DNA of 64,000 nt from the NCBI RefSeq assembly GCF_910592395.1, contig NC_088323.1:9856001-9920000 (forward strand), in the 5' to 3' direction. Positions 37,576 to 47,449 of this stretch are shown here, in pieces. A program made the position numbers and the translations under genes. Source of the DNA: Lineus longissimus. Taxonomy: Eukaryota > Nemertea > Pilidiophora > Heteronemertea > Lineidae. The notes under the pieces were generated by a model. The model had not been told where the DNA came from, did not search any database, and saw only the letters and a list, made by a program, of their open reading frames with translations. The number at the start of each line of letters is the position of its first letter. The stretch's first letter is position 1.

Positions 37576-38239
37576 AAGGCCTGTGTACACTAGTAAAATA
37601 TTAGCAACATTTTTACAACATTTCCAGTTGCAACAAATGTTGCAAAAATGTTGCGTAGTGTGTACAGAGCAAAACGCGTCTTACAACATGTTGTAAAATT
37701 GTTGTAAAATTGTTGCAAATTAAATGCAATGCAATTCTTTGTTGCATGTTGTAAAAATGTTGCAAACTCTTCAGCCAATCAGAAATAGGATTTGCGTCAG
37801 GTGATCTACCTGTGGTCATGTGACTTGAACAAGCACCTGGTATAGCAACTCTCAAGTGAGTGTCATGCTGCGTAATGGGTGATGAAACCTTTTCAAGAAG
37901 TTTCATCTATTCGCAGGAAGTTTTTGTATGATGGCTTGTCAGTCAGCCGCAACTCCTTTAACAGGCAGTGATATGCCCCATGATACACCCTCATTTTGAT
38001 CCAGGGCCTGGTCCATATTCTCTTTGGTTTATTTCGCTGCCTCTTCCGCCTCTCAACAATGACAGCTAAAATTGCTGCAGAAGCACTCAAAACACATCTT
38101 CTCTCCTTGGGATCATCCTTTTTCCCTCCAAAATACCTATTTCCCTTTGTTCCCACTAAAAGTTTGCAACAATTTACCAACATGTTGTAAAAATGTTGCT
38201 AATTTGTTGCAATTTTGTTGCTAGTGTACACAGGGCCTT
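37576..38239 (-). mobile_element. PIF/Harbinger deletion derivative, 664 bp
   Basis: Inverted ends AAGGCCTGTGTACACTAG and CTAGTGTACACAGGGCCTT are followed on both sides by GTTGCAAC, TTGTAAAA and ACAACATG words that repeat subterminally. The interior retains the N-terminal part of a Harbinger-type nuclease. The target duplication is not clear. Confidence 0.75.
37780..38183 (-). pseudogene. N-terminal remnant of a Harbinger DDE nuclease
   Basis: The first frame (38183-37893) has KRIWTRPWIKMRVYHGAYHC followed by LLKELRL and SYKNFLRI, the usual start of Harbinger nucleases. The next stretch (LEKVSSPITQHDTHLRVAIP) is in a different frame (37906 down), so there is a frameshift near 37900. The catalytic DDE part is missing. 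Confidence 0.7.
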
Positions 38240-39920
38240 GAAAGGCTTGTTGAACTGGTAACGCAATATACTAGTACGACGTAGGATTATCAAACGCCTG
38301 AATCTCAGCCCGGAGTAACCAGTCTGATCAATCTAGGATCTCAGGACGCCGATATCCAAGATAGCGGCATTTTATAAATTCCAGAGTTTCGTCACTGTGC
38401 GTGTTTAAAGCCGTCATTCAATTACTTAATGTCGAGCAATTTCCATGTTCACCCGTTTATGAATGTGCGTCTGACGGATCTCCCGGCCCAAGGTATCCCT
38501 CACGACAAGCTCTAAGGACGGACGTATACTACCGCGTCACAAGCAGAGACATTTTCAAATTCCATTACAAATTCAAAAATCTTAACGAACGGCGTAGGCC
38601 TTTAATGGCGGATGTATCGGAATAGGCTACATCTCGTATAACCTGGATTGTTGATTTGACCTATGTTTCACGGTCACAGGGGTCAAACTGTTACATTTCA
38701 CCAAAGTGGCCCATCCACGTGCAATGATTCGGAAACAATCGATTCAAAAGTATTGTACAATTTTTTGGGTTAATTTGCTCGGAAGACGCCGTCTTTAGCA
38801 CATGCCATGGAGCCGGACATCGACAGTGACACAACATTATCTTCAGTTAATGTATTTGCATTGAGAAAAAGAAAAAGAAGAAAAGGAAAACCCCACGAGT
38901 CTGGATGAAAAACTGGTTTATAGCCCGACGACACTACTTTACCCACGAATGGCTGCTAGAGGAATTGCGTGAAAACGAATTTACTCAATATATTTTACAA
39001 TGCTTCAATACGACACGTAGACGGTCAATGATATTGCACAGCCCAGAATATTGCACAATAATATTGCACGTGAATGATGGGCCGCTTAACCAGAGATATA
39101 ATGCCTACAAAGTCTGAGTCGTCTGAATTGTTGAGGAAAACAATAACCCGTAATGTAGGAAAAACATTAATTTTGGTTGAAGCTGTCTGCACTTTCGCAG
39201 AATGGATATCCAACTTCCACAGTGGGTTAAGGTATCGGTTTGCCAAAGAAAAATACTTGTACCTGGAGAGGAAATAACGACACAAAAGAAACAGACAAAA
39301 TATTAATTTATTTTGAGGGGCGTAAGGCCCGCATTTATTATTTGTATCCGATTGTATCCCCGTGTAATGAGGGGGGGGGGGCTTGTTTCTATTTTGTTAC
39401 AAAGGTAAACCAATACTTTTACCCACCGTGAGTTCTTTCGGCCATTGGCTGCAAAGGACCACTATTCTACATGACAATTTAAATTGCTGCTCTAGTTGTT
39501 GGGGATGATTCAGTTGGGGACATTTACAGTGGAATTCAGATGCTCGTCAACCATATCCTGACCAGGGCGATATGACCTCATCGACGGTCAGCGATATGTC
39601 ATCAGCCTAAATTTGGCGTAACCACATATCTGCCCAAATTGTGAAGATTATTGCATGTGCTGTGTTGTGTAGCATATACACTGGAACAGGAAGATACTGA
39701 TCTATAAGACCAGACAATATAAATTGACTAAGCTCAGGCCCACTGATTATTATTCATTTTATTACCATACCTTTTATGAAGGTTGGCCAATGGGAAATGT
39801 CATGAGCTGAGCAAAGGACCTGAATCTTTGTAAATAGAAGGTTTGACCAGTGGCATGTTGGTTTCACTCTTCGTCCGAGTTATAGGCCTACTGTCAGGTA
39901 AATTATGAGTATAATCAGAA
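38240..39920. other. no gene recognised
   Basis: Contains ATATTGCAC repeated three times near 39035-39065, a G run of 12 at 39370, and short frames without domains. Confidence 0.4.
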
Positions 39921-40074
39921 TATGAAGTCTATAGCAATCTTAAAATTGACAGTGACCGATGACACTCCTTTTGTGCATTGCCGTAACAATTTGCAATTGC
40001 GTGTTGTCTTTTGTAGTCCTGTGAGCTCTTCTTCTAATGTTGTTGTCAGGTTAGGGTTATCTTTACATGACAAG

Positions 40075-41620
40075 ATGCAGGCCCAAGCTGCACAGGCTTT
40101 GAGAAAGAGACGGCGAAGTTACAGTGTACACGAAAAACTAGCGTACCTTCGAGATCTGGACGAGGCGCTTGAAAATGGTACTGTCGCGAGCAGCAAGGAA
40201 TTTGCCGATCATTACCGAATTCCGGTTGAAACATTTCGGAAATGGGACCGGAATGAGCTCGAACTAGCAGCCGAAGAAAATTATGGAAAATCACGAAAGA
40301 TAAAAGTGAAACTTATAGGAACGTGGATTGAGGTTGAAAACGAGCTACATGAGTGGTTTGCGGGGTTAAGGGCCAGACGCTTGCCGGTGTAACATCTGTG
40401 GTTGTTTCCCATGTGTCAGTGTTTCCAAACAATAGGCAGCTAGAGAGACCATGACTTTTCAATAGGAGGAAACACAGAAAAGCTTGTCAATCTATCTTTT
40501 AGCGTTCCCAAACAATGAGGGGGAACACTCAAAAATAGAAACACTCAAAAACATTACACCGGTATCCGTTCAGGATCTACAAGAAAAAGCACTAGAACTG
40601 TTTGCAAATTGGTGGAATAATATCGACGACCAAAGACGCAACGACATTGTGGAGGCTAAACCCACGCGCCATGATTTCCATGCCTCCAATGGATGGGTGT
40701 GTGACTTCATGAAGCGAAAGGACATTACATTGCGAAAATCGAACAAAAATACAACTACGATCCCGGCTGATGCATTGCAGCGAGTAGAAGCGTTCAGAAA
40801 TGGAATTGCTGAGACGATTGATGAATTCGACATCGGTTTTCAGTTTATCTTTAACATGGACCAAACCTTCCTTCTGGTGGACTGTCGTCCACTCTACAGC
40901 TGTGAAAACAAAGGAACGAAATCAGTCGATATCAGGACTTCTCGATCAAACCCCAAACTTGGATGCACTGTCTCGCTGTGCATCACTGCCACGGGTGGCA
41001 AACTGCCTGCCCATGTGACATTTCCAAGGCGTGGGTTCGTAAGGCAGTTGGATGCCCTCCTCGAGAATGATTTGCCTCAGAATGTTCGAGTAACCTCATC
41101 TCAATCAGGATGAATGAAGACAGAAACTATTGTGCATTGGATCGATGCAGTTTTTAGACCACATGTGGAAACAGAAAACTGCGAACAGTTTCTCATAGTT
41201 GTTGACAGATATCGAGTTCACAGGACCGAAATATTTGGAAATGGAATGATGGAAATGGGCGGCATCATTGACTTCGTACCGGCTGGGTGTACATCAATTG
41301 CTCAACCGCTAGATGTGGCAGTGATGAAATCTTTTAAATCGCACGCAAAGCAGCAGTGGAAAACCTGGAAAACAGCTAACACTGACAATGATGGAGAGTG
41401 TCCTCCAATCACATTACTTGATGTGGTAAACATCATAAGCCAGGCATGGGATGCAGTTGATGCCCGAGTTGTCATTAACGGTTTTGAGGCAGCGTTTCGT
41501 CCTCGGGACATTGATGCAGGACCACTGCTATTCGGTGACGTGGAAGAGGAGGCTCAGGAGAACGATGAACTTAAGTTTCTAGATATGGATGAAGAACTTG
41601 TTGTTCAAGGTCAAGACTAA
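40075..41620 (+). pseudogene. second Tigger/pogo transposase, inactivated differently
   Basis: The N-terminal HTH (start Met at 40075; RRRSYSVHEKLAYL) runs to 40392. About 170 bp of non-homologous sequence (40388-40560), bounded by inverted GGTGTAA/TTACACC, then interrupts the gene, suggesting a small insertion. The catalytic part resumes in the frame opening at 40484 (VQDLQEKALELF from ~40570), with FNMDQTF (first Asp intact), a TGA stop at 41111, then IVVDRYRVH and AQPLDVAVM (second and third acidic residues) and an acidic C-terminus ending at 41620. Two or more breaks make it dead, but its catalytic triad is intact, unlike the 3.6-kb copy. Confidence 0.8.
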
Positions 41621-41942
41621 AACTGACTTAAGTCCGAGTTCGATCATATGAGGGCTTCTTATTCATTTGTCCCAACCTGTAACTCATTATGTAAGTTGGA
41701 TCTGTCTTAACTTTATACTCATTACGTTGAAGAGGATGTCTTAAAAATTCATCCACATTACTTTCTGGCATTCTACCTTTAATTCTCTATGTCGCTGATT
41801 AAACGATGTATGAATCACAGGGCATAGATTTGATGTTGCTTACCCTGCCTTATTGTTCTCATTGAATAAAAGAAAGGTTATTGGACACGCGAGTCTTCAT
41901 GTTCATTTCATACAGGCCTACCAACGCGCCTTGTTCACAGCA

Positions 41943-41948
41943 CACCAT
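41943..41948. other. left target-site duplication of the Polinton-like element
   Basis: CACCAT, identical to 57525-57530 on the far side. A 6-bp duplication is the hallmark of Polinton/Maverick integration. Confidence 0.85.
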
Positions 41949-42160
41949 AGAATATATGTATTGTGGTGGTAGGAATGTAGGTATTTCTAAGCTATTTTGA
42001 CCAAAAGCCCTTACAGGTCTTTTGCCCCAAATTAGCCCACAACCCCCAAAGAACCAATCCACCACAATACATATATTCTATCATTCATGAGATTCCCAGT
42101 GAAGCGTTGCAATGAAATGGTCAATGAAATGGTGAGGGAATACTAGAGCTCAATGGGTTA
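41949..42160 (+). repeat. left inverted terminal repeat (212 bp)
   Basis: Matches the inverted 57314-57524 nearly base for base. It contains a smaller internal inversion: AATATATGTATTGTGGTGG near the tip recurs inverted about 110 bp inward, so each terminus can fold on itself. Confidence 0.9.
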
Positions 42161-42441
42161 ATGTAATCATGACTTACTGTATTCCAACAGAAAGTACACG
42201 TCAATAGCTTTCCAAGGATACCTCATTGCAAATATCCGTTAAAAAATAGCAGAGAAATGAACCCTTGAAGTTCGCACATCTTGACAGTCCCAGCGTATTC
42301 CAATAAATGCTGTAGGCCTACACGACAGCTGATACAGTGATTAATCATTGTTGCTTGAATCTATTGAAAATATTGTTGACAGAGTCTGCATGTACATGGT
42401 AACATATGTTACCAAACAATACTCACGTCCCAAAGTATTAC

Positions 42442-42578
42442 AAAGGTCTATTGTTCGTTAATGCGTTTATCCGACAGAATTTCGAGAAATTATTTTAATG
42501 TCGCAAAAATAATTTTCAGCGCTGAAAATATTTTCGAAAATTCTGTCGGATAAACGCATTAAGACACAATAGGCCTTT
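42442..42578. repeat. 137-bp foldback MITE-like palindrome
   Basis: The arms contain TTAATGCGTTTATCCGACAG and its inverse, and extend outward through GG(T/C)CTATTGT. The centre is TTCAGC/GCTGAA. Probably a tiny MITE inserted in the element's left arm. Confidence 0.7.
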
Positions 42579-42590
42579 TCATGTCTTTGA

Positions 42591-42692
42591 CAAGCAAAAA
42601 TAATTAATGACTGCAACATCTGATATGGCCATTGTAATATGCAAGCACAAATAATTAATGACTGCAACATCTGATATGGCCATTGTACAACT
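42591..42692. repeat. 51-bp direct repeat, two copies
   Basis: CAAGCAAAAATAATTAATGA and the following ACTGCAACATCTGATATGGC recur after 51 bp with few changes. Confidence 0.85.
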
Positions 42693-43143
42693 GAATATCA
42701 CTATGGTTTAAAGGCAAATGTTATTCTGTCCATGGAGACATGATGTTAACGTCACACTTCCTCCATCTGGTGAGATTGTGCGTAACTGAAATCTTCATTC
42801 ATCTTGCAGACAACCACTGGTAGGCCCTAGTTGACGACGACTGTGTCCATTCACATGTACCCTGGTGTGCCCTGGTGACACTGAGTTGTTCAGTTCTTCA
42901 TGAGCTAGGTGATGACGTCATGGGCGGGAATTTTTGAACTACCGGTAGTCAAAGATACATGTAATTCTGCTTAAAGGGATTAGATGCGGTGGTTTATCTG
43001 TGTAGTAAGGGGAATGATGTACCAGTTTGACACCATGTGGCGCCACCTGTAGTATTTCTATTTACTGTGGAACCAAGTGGTTTTTAGAGGCCTTAATTTT
43101 GCCTGGAAAATGTAACATAATTTTACTAGTAAATAAATAGAAA

Positions 43144-44400
43144 ATGGCAACAGGATATTTATTAAATACCGAAAGGGCACATAAGATTCCACTTGGTTTG
43201 AAAGCTGAGAGGCAGCATCATATCATTACTCATAACCCCTCATCTGCTAACCCCAAAGAAACACTGTATGTTAGAATACCGGCATTGCGAGAGAATACAT
43301 TCTTTGTACCTAAATCTCTTTATCTGTCTGCTGATGTAACCATTTCTGGTGATTCTAAAAATAGTGTTGTAAATAATCTTGGTAGAAACCTGATTTCAAA
43401 GATGGTGGTTAAGTGGGGAACAGAGCAGATATTTGACCTTGACGAATACAGTCATTATTCTACATTTAAAGATCTGTGGCTAACTGGAGAAGAAAGAAAT
43501 GATAGAGTTTTTCAGGGTATTCAATCAGAAAATCTTAGAGAATTAAGATCAGGAGTCGCTGAAGCTGATGTCACTGGAGAAACAGCTAATGAAAAGACAT
43601 TAAAGAAAGTGTTTGACAAGAAGTACAAAATACCGTTAGATTTTGAACTATTCCAAAATCATGCTCCATTTTACAAGTTTCCAATTCAAGAAGATGTTAT
43701 CATTGAAATCACATTAGCACCAAAGGAAGAGATCATAGTTACCGCAACCACAGCAAGTATGGGCTACAAACTAGAGAATATTTGTTTTGAATATGACACC
43801 GTAACCAACAAAATGATTGCTAGTCAATTGAGTAACAAGTACAATTCTGGATTCTCAATATTTTATGATTGGGTAGACCATTTTAAGACAGTCAATGTTA
43901 CTGCTAATGAAACACTAATTAATGAGAACATCAACTTTCCAAGAATGTCTATTAAAGGATTATTGTTACTATTTGTGTCTGACTATGTAGATGGAGCTAG
44001 AGATTCAGAGAAGTTTGAAAACCCTAACATAAGTAAAGTGCAGATCACAATAGAGGGTGTTGCCAATCAGGTGTTCCCAGAAGGAATGAGAATGATGGAT
44101 CAATGGGAGGAGATCAAGAAACATTTTATGTCTGAAGATTTGAAGAAAACTCATGACTGTTACATGACCATGGAGAAATACTATGGTGATTCTAATCACT
44201 ATGGTTTATGGTTGGACCTGAGAACTTCTGAAGATAATCGTCTACACGGATCAGGAAAGAAGCTCCAGAACACAAAAGATGGTATTCAATTATCTATTAC
44301 AAAGAAATCTGGAAAGGGACCATACAAAATGCACATATTCGTGGTTTCTGACGCTCAGGTAAACATCCAGAATTCTCAGATTGCTTCACTCCAGCACTGA
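43144..44400 (+). CDS. candidate double jelly-roll major capsid protein, 418 aa
   Basis: This is the first and one of the largest plus-strand genes of the Polinton-like element, uninterrupted, with no hairpin module inside. It is rich in alternating hydrophobic beta segments (LYVRIPALRENTFFVP, VVNNLGRNLISKMVVKWG, MSIKGLLLLFVSDYVDGA) and lacks transmembrane segments or enzyme motifs. Size and position beside the ATPase and a penton-like gene suit a capsid protein that would form the virion shell. I recall related proteins in similar elements of cnidarians and other invertebrates. The assignment is inference; structure prediction should decide. Start ATG follows an AAATAGAAA motif. Confidence 0.55.
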   Translation: MATGYLLNTERAHKIPLGLKAERQHHIITHNPSSANPKETLYVRIPALRENTFFVPKSLYLSADVTISGDSKNSVVNNLGRNLISKMVVKWGTEQIFDLDEYSHYSTFKDLWLTGEERNDRVFQGIQSENLRELRSGVAEADVTGETANEKTLKKVFDKKYKIPLDFELFQNHAPFYKFPIQEDVIIEITLAPKEEIIVTATTASMGYKLENICFEYDTVTNKMIASQLSNKYNSGFSIFYDWVDHFKTVNVTANETLINENINFPRMSIKGLLLLFVSDYVDGARDSEKFENPNISKVQITIEGVANQVFPEGMRMMDQWEEIKKHFMSEDLKKTHDCYMTMEKYYGDSNHYGLWLDLRTSEDNRLHGSGKKLQNTKDGIQLSITKKSGKGPYKMHIFVVSDAQVNIQNSQIASLQH

Positions 44401-44443
44401 ATACTAGATAATGAGTTTTACTAGTGATTTTCTAAGTAATTAA

Positions 44444-44680
44444 ATGGATACACCAGGAAAGAAAGATATCATAAATACACTGTATCAAAGTTTACTGTTG
44501 GCATCAACAACAATTGGTTACTCTATGTTACTGAAAAGGTTCTTGAGAATCAATATTGGTCCCCCAAGTCAGGCCAACCTAGAGGAAATTCTTAAACTGG
44601 GCGGAACTGTAGCTATTAGCAATGGAACATTAGAGTACCTTTACGATCAAGGAATCCTACCCAGAAATATTATGAAGTAA
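44444..44680 (+). CDS. small hydrophobic protein, 78 aa
   Basis: Begins MDTPGKKDIINTLYQSLLLA; residues ~15-32 are hydrophobic and a second weak segment lies near 45-60. It sits 43 bp after the capsid gene, and its ATG is part of TTAAATG. A membrane or virion-associated protein is plausible, but no function is known. Small proteins of this type accompany related elements, as far as I recall. Confidence 0.55.
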   Translation: MDTPGKKDIINTLYQSLLLASTTIGYSMLLKRFLRINIGPPSQANLEEILKLGGTVAISNGTLEYLYDQGILPRNIMK

Positions 44681-44737
44681 GAATAATTTACTTATTTGAT
44701 AAAAGGTAAATTTGAAAACGAAAATTTACTTAACTAA

Positions 44738-45514
44738 ATGGTTACTGTAATGAACATAGATTCAAGTGACTATCCAGATCAGAGTTCAAGTGATTTAACA
44801 GTCAATCTCAAGACTGAAATTCAGGATGCATGTAGCATCACTTTAACTTTTGCAGTAATACCTTGTACATTCTACAACATAAGTGCAGCCAGGGAGAATA
44901 ACCGAATCAAAGTTAAGGGGTTTGATGTGGCAGAGATTACACTACCAGATGGTCTCTATGACCTACAGAGCTTTTCAAAAGTATTTGCGGATAAGTTGAA
45001 AGAAAATAGTATGAGTAGAGGTGCTGTCAGATTTGACCTTGAAGAACCAACAGGTAAGGCCATCTTACACTTCCTAAAGAGAAAAAGTGAGGCGCATTAT
45101 CAGATCTATTTTCTTGGTAAAAGTAATGAATTATTTGGCATGAAATCAGAATGGCCTTACCCTTTAGACAATAAAAGTAAGGATGATGTTGTAAGCGAGA
45201 AACCCATCAATTTTAGACCAATTAACCATTTTGTTTTTCACTGTGACATAATCGAATCTAATAGTGTATTAAGTAATGGTGAAGCATCTGATGTGCTAAC
45301 CACAAGACCAATAAAGGAAGCTAATTTTGGAGATTTAATAGCATACACATTTGAGAAACCAATAGCAATTCCCTGTAAACCAAGATTCAATAAGCTGAAT
45401 ATTCGCTTAACTGATGAAAAAGGTGACATCATCGATCTTAATGGTCATAATGTACAGTACCAATTGGTATTAACTCGAGCTATGCTCTCAGGACAAAGTC
45501 CGACACATCATTAA
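44738..45514 (+). CDS. beta-rich structural protein, penton/minor-capsid candidate, 258 aa
   Basis: The protein shows a run of beta-strand-like segments (SDLTVNLKTEIQDACSITL, EITLPDGLYDLQSFSKVF, ITLPDGLY) resembling the single jelly-roll minor capsid proteins of this group. It has no TM segment or enzyme motif. The last residues (TRAMLSGQSPTHH) come from a double-hairpin module at 45475-45503 fused to the C-terminus. Start ATG lies in CTAAATG. The minor-capsid role is inferred from fold-like pattern and position. Confidence 0.5.
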   Translation: MVTVMNIDSSDYPDQSSSDLTVNLKTEIQDACSITLTFAVIPCTFYNISAARENNRIKVKGFDVAEITLPDGLYDLQSFSKVFADKLKENSMSRGAVRFDLEEPTGKAILHFLKRKSEAHYQIYFLGKSNELFGMKSEWPYPLDNKSKDDVVSEKPINFRPINHFVFHCDIIESNSVLSNGEASDVLTTRPIKEANFGDLIAYTFEKPIAIPCKPRFNKLNIRLTDEKGDIIDLNGHNVQYQLVLTRAMLSGQSPTHH

Positions 45515-45547
45515 ATTCACTGGAATTAACATTTTCACTGGAATTAA

Positions 45548-46006
45548 ATGGCTGGCATTGGTATGTTATTTGGATCTGCAATAATCAATGGATTAGCATT
45601 CACTGGATCCGGTTACCTTTTCAAGTCACTAGACAAAAACGGTTATGAAGATGAAGTGAAAAGACATGATTTGGCTCAGGAGCAATTACAGAAGGCCTCC
45701 ACAGAATGGGAGGAGCATAGAAAGAGTACTATTGACTTTGTTAATCTTGAATTAAAGAGAGAAAGAGACGCTTCTATTGATTTTAACAATACTGATTCAG
45801 CACTTACTGTTTACAATCATTTACATCCAGAAAGAACTATTGTACTACCTCAGCGACCACAATTAAGTGATTACTACCAACCTAGTGATGAAATGAAGAA
45901 ATACGAGTACCTATGGATTATCCTAGGACTTAGTGGTTTAGGGTTAATAATTTATTATTTTACTAGGGTTAGAAAGACTAAGACCACTGATCGGACACAG
46001 TCCTGA
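45548..46006 (+). CDS. membrane protein with two hydrophobic ends, 152 aa
   Basis: Residues 3-26 (Gly/Ala-rich) and ~122-140 (LWIILGLSGLGLIIYYF) are hydrophobic. Between them lies a charged, likely helical stretch (LAQEQLQKASTEWEEHRKST). The final TTDRTQS and the stop codon are supplied by a half hairpin module at 45991-46006. ATG lies in TTAAATG, after a repeated TTCACTGGAATTA. A virion membrane protein is plausible. Confidence 0.55.
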   Translation: MAGIGMLFGSAIINGLAFTGSGYLFKSLDKNGYEDEVKRHDLAQEQLQKASTEWEEHRKSTIDFVNLELKRERDASIDFNNTDSALTVYNHLHPERTIVLPQRPQLSDYYQPSDEMKKYEYLWIILGLSGLGLIIYYFTRVRKTKTTDRTQS

Positions 46007-46050
46007 TGATCGGACACAGTCCTGAGAGCATTGCTCGATCAGAAGCGGGA

Positions 46051-46575
46051 CTAAGATTTTTGATGGGAAAGAGTAAATCCAAATGGATGTTGTAGTCTAA
46101 TGATCAGTTTTGATCCTTTTTTCATCTTAAGTTCTTCTATGTAGTACTGTCTTTTCTCCTTAGGAATAACACTGTTTTCTTCTAAGGCATCTTTCATGGC
46201 TGATTCATCCTTGTTAAAAAATAATACTAAAATTCTTATGTTCTCTCTGTAGTCCTTGACAACTGAATTGTACTTCTGAACTAGTAACCAAACAGTGAGA
46301 TTGTAGTGCCTGCCGGAAAAGGCAAGATTACATAACTCGGACACCTTCTTTTTTGTGTCTCTCAAATTAGCACAGTCATCAATGAGGAATAATGTGTTAG
46401 AACCAGCAAAGGTCAGAGTAGCAAACTGAAGCACAAGGTCCAAATTACTGGCCACAGCTTCGGGATTAACTATGTAGACGTTCTTGTCTTGGTAAATCCA
46501 TTTCCTTTCATATGTCTTATTGTTGAAATATGTTGGACAGAAAATGACTATGTTCTGGAACTTGTGTCTTACCAA
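46051..46575 (-). pseudogene. packaging ATPase (FtsK/HerA type), C-terminal part only
   Basis: The enzyme would pump DNA into capsids. The frame shows FQNIVIFCPTYFNNKTY, the Walker B segment NTLFLIDDCANL, an ISGRH-like LAFSGRHYNLTVWLLVQKY (sensor region) and a C-terminal beta tail ending HPFGFTLSHQ. The P-loop (Walker A) that should precede these is absent: upstream in frame there are two TGA stops at once, and the next region is occupied by a plus-strand gene. The frame opens at a TTG, so no real start is seen. It is truncated or rearranged unless the N-terminus is supplied by an unseen exon. Confidence 0.75.
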
Positions 46576-46622
46576 TCAAGGAATTCAAAGATAAACCTGA
46601 ACTGTGCTTTGCTTGGTTTAAC

Positions 46623-46973
46623 ATGAGACCAATGGAAAAGACAGAAAACAGACAGAAGAGTGCTAAAGTAGACTACACACTATTTAAGGATCAATTGGAT
46701 AGGTCAATGGATTTCATGGTAAAGATGAGAAGTGAAAACTGGTTTGTCTTTCGAGACCAGGATGTAATACCAGATTGGAAAATAGTGATATCACAGCATT
46801 TCGGGGATTATCTTCGTGATGAAAATATGATTCTGCTTGATAGATTATCGAATTTAAATAATAACATGAGAATGAACCAGAACATTAACATATGTAGTCA
46901 GACAGAAATCATAAACGAGATGATTAAGTTGAATAATAGACTTGAAAGAAATTTACTCTTTGCAGTGAATTGA
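46623..46973 (+). CDS. hypothetical protein, 116 aa
   Basis: Starts MRPMEKTENRQKSAKVDYTL; basic N-terminus and a helical, Asn-rich C-terminus (LNNNMRMNQNINICSQ). No family is recognised. It is preceded by TTTAACATG, as in the 387-aa gene. It lies between the truncated ATPase and the truncated polymerase, so this block may have been inverted or inserted. Confidence 0.45.
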   Translation: MRPMEKTENRQKSAKVDYTLFKDQLDRSMDFMVKMRSENWFVFRDQDVIPDWKIVISQHFGDYLRDENMILLDRLSNLNNNMRMNQNINICSQTEIINEMIKLNNRLERNLLFAVN

Positions 46974-46992
46974 TTTTATTCTACTTAATTAA

Positions 46993-47244
46993 ATGAATAG
47001 AACTTGGGGTTACACAAAACGACCACGTAATTGGAAAGAAAGATTAGAACGATTTCATAGAGAATTAGAGGCAGAAGTAGAGTCAAAGTTGGAGCCTGGT
47101 CCCGAAAAACCTTTAAAACCTGCTGGGCCTGCTGGGTCAGAAAAACCTTTAAAATTTAATGTACTTCAAAAACCTGTAGTGTCTGCAAGATCAACACTAA
47201 ACACTAGAAATGACAGAACAACTGATTCTAGTTATTCCCACTAA
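46993..47244 (+). CDS. hypothetical basic protein, 83 aa
   Basis: Starts MNRTWGYTKRPRNWKERLER; charged helix, then a Pro/Gly repeat (GPEKPLKPAGPAGSEKPLK). ATG lies in TTAAATG, 20 bp after the previous gene. No family is recognised. Confidence 0.45.
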   Translation: MNRTWGYTKRPRNWKERLERFHRELEAEVESKLEPGPEKPLKPAGPAGSEKPLKFNVLQKPVVSARSTLNTRNDRTTDSSYSH

Positions 47245-47248
47245 TTAA

Positions 47249-47449
47249 ATGAATGGAGACAACAAGGTTTATCCAGATTTAAGTAATTTAAACTCTGAAA
47301 GTCAATTAAACTATGAAAGGTCTGAAAAGCATACAGAAAGTATTACATTACCATTACATTCCTGGCTCTCTCCCCGTCCGATACAAATTCAATTTCAACC
47401 CTGTTCCTTACATTCTCACAAGTCTTTCCGTAGAACGCATTATTCATGA
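47249..47449 (+). CDS. short ORF cut off at the polymerase junction
   Basis: Starts MNGDNKVYPDLSNLNSESQL, ATG in TTAAATG, with the previous stop only a few bases upstream. From about 47343 on, the frame runs through the antisense of the polymerase pseudogene, so only the first ~30 residues look original. It is probably the 5' end of a gene broken by the same event that truncated the polymerase. Confidence 0.3.
   Translation: MNGDNKVYPDLSNLNSESQLNYERSEKHTESITLPLHSWLSPRPIQIQFQPCSLHSHKSFRRTHYS

Larger units (their letters stand above)
42161..43143. other. ~1 kb non-coding left arm of the element
   Basis: Contains a foldback repeat (42442-42578), a two-copy 51-bp tandem repeat (42591-42692) and, near 42910, TGACGTCA. 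No gene is seen. It ends in the AT-rich leader of the capsid gene. Confidence 0.6.
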
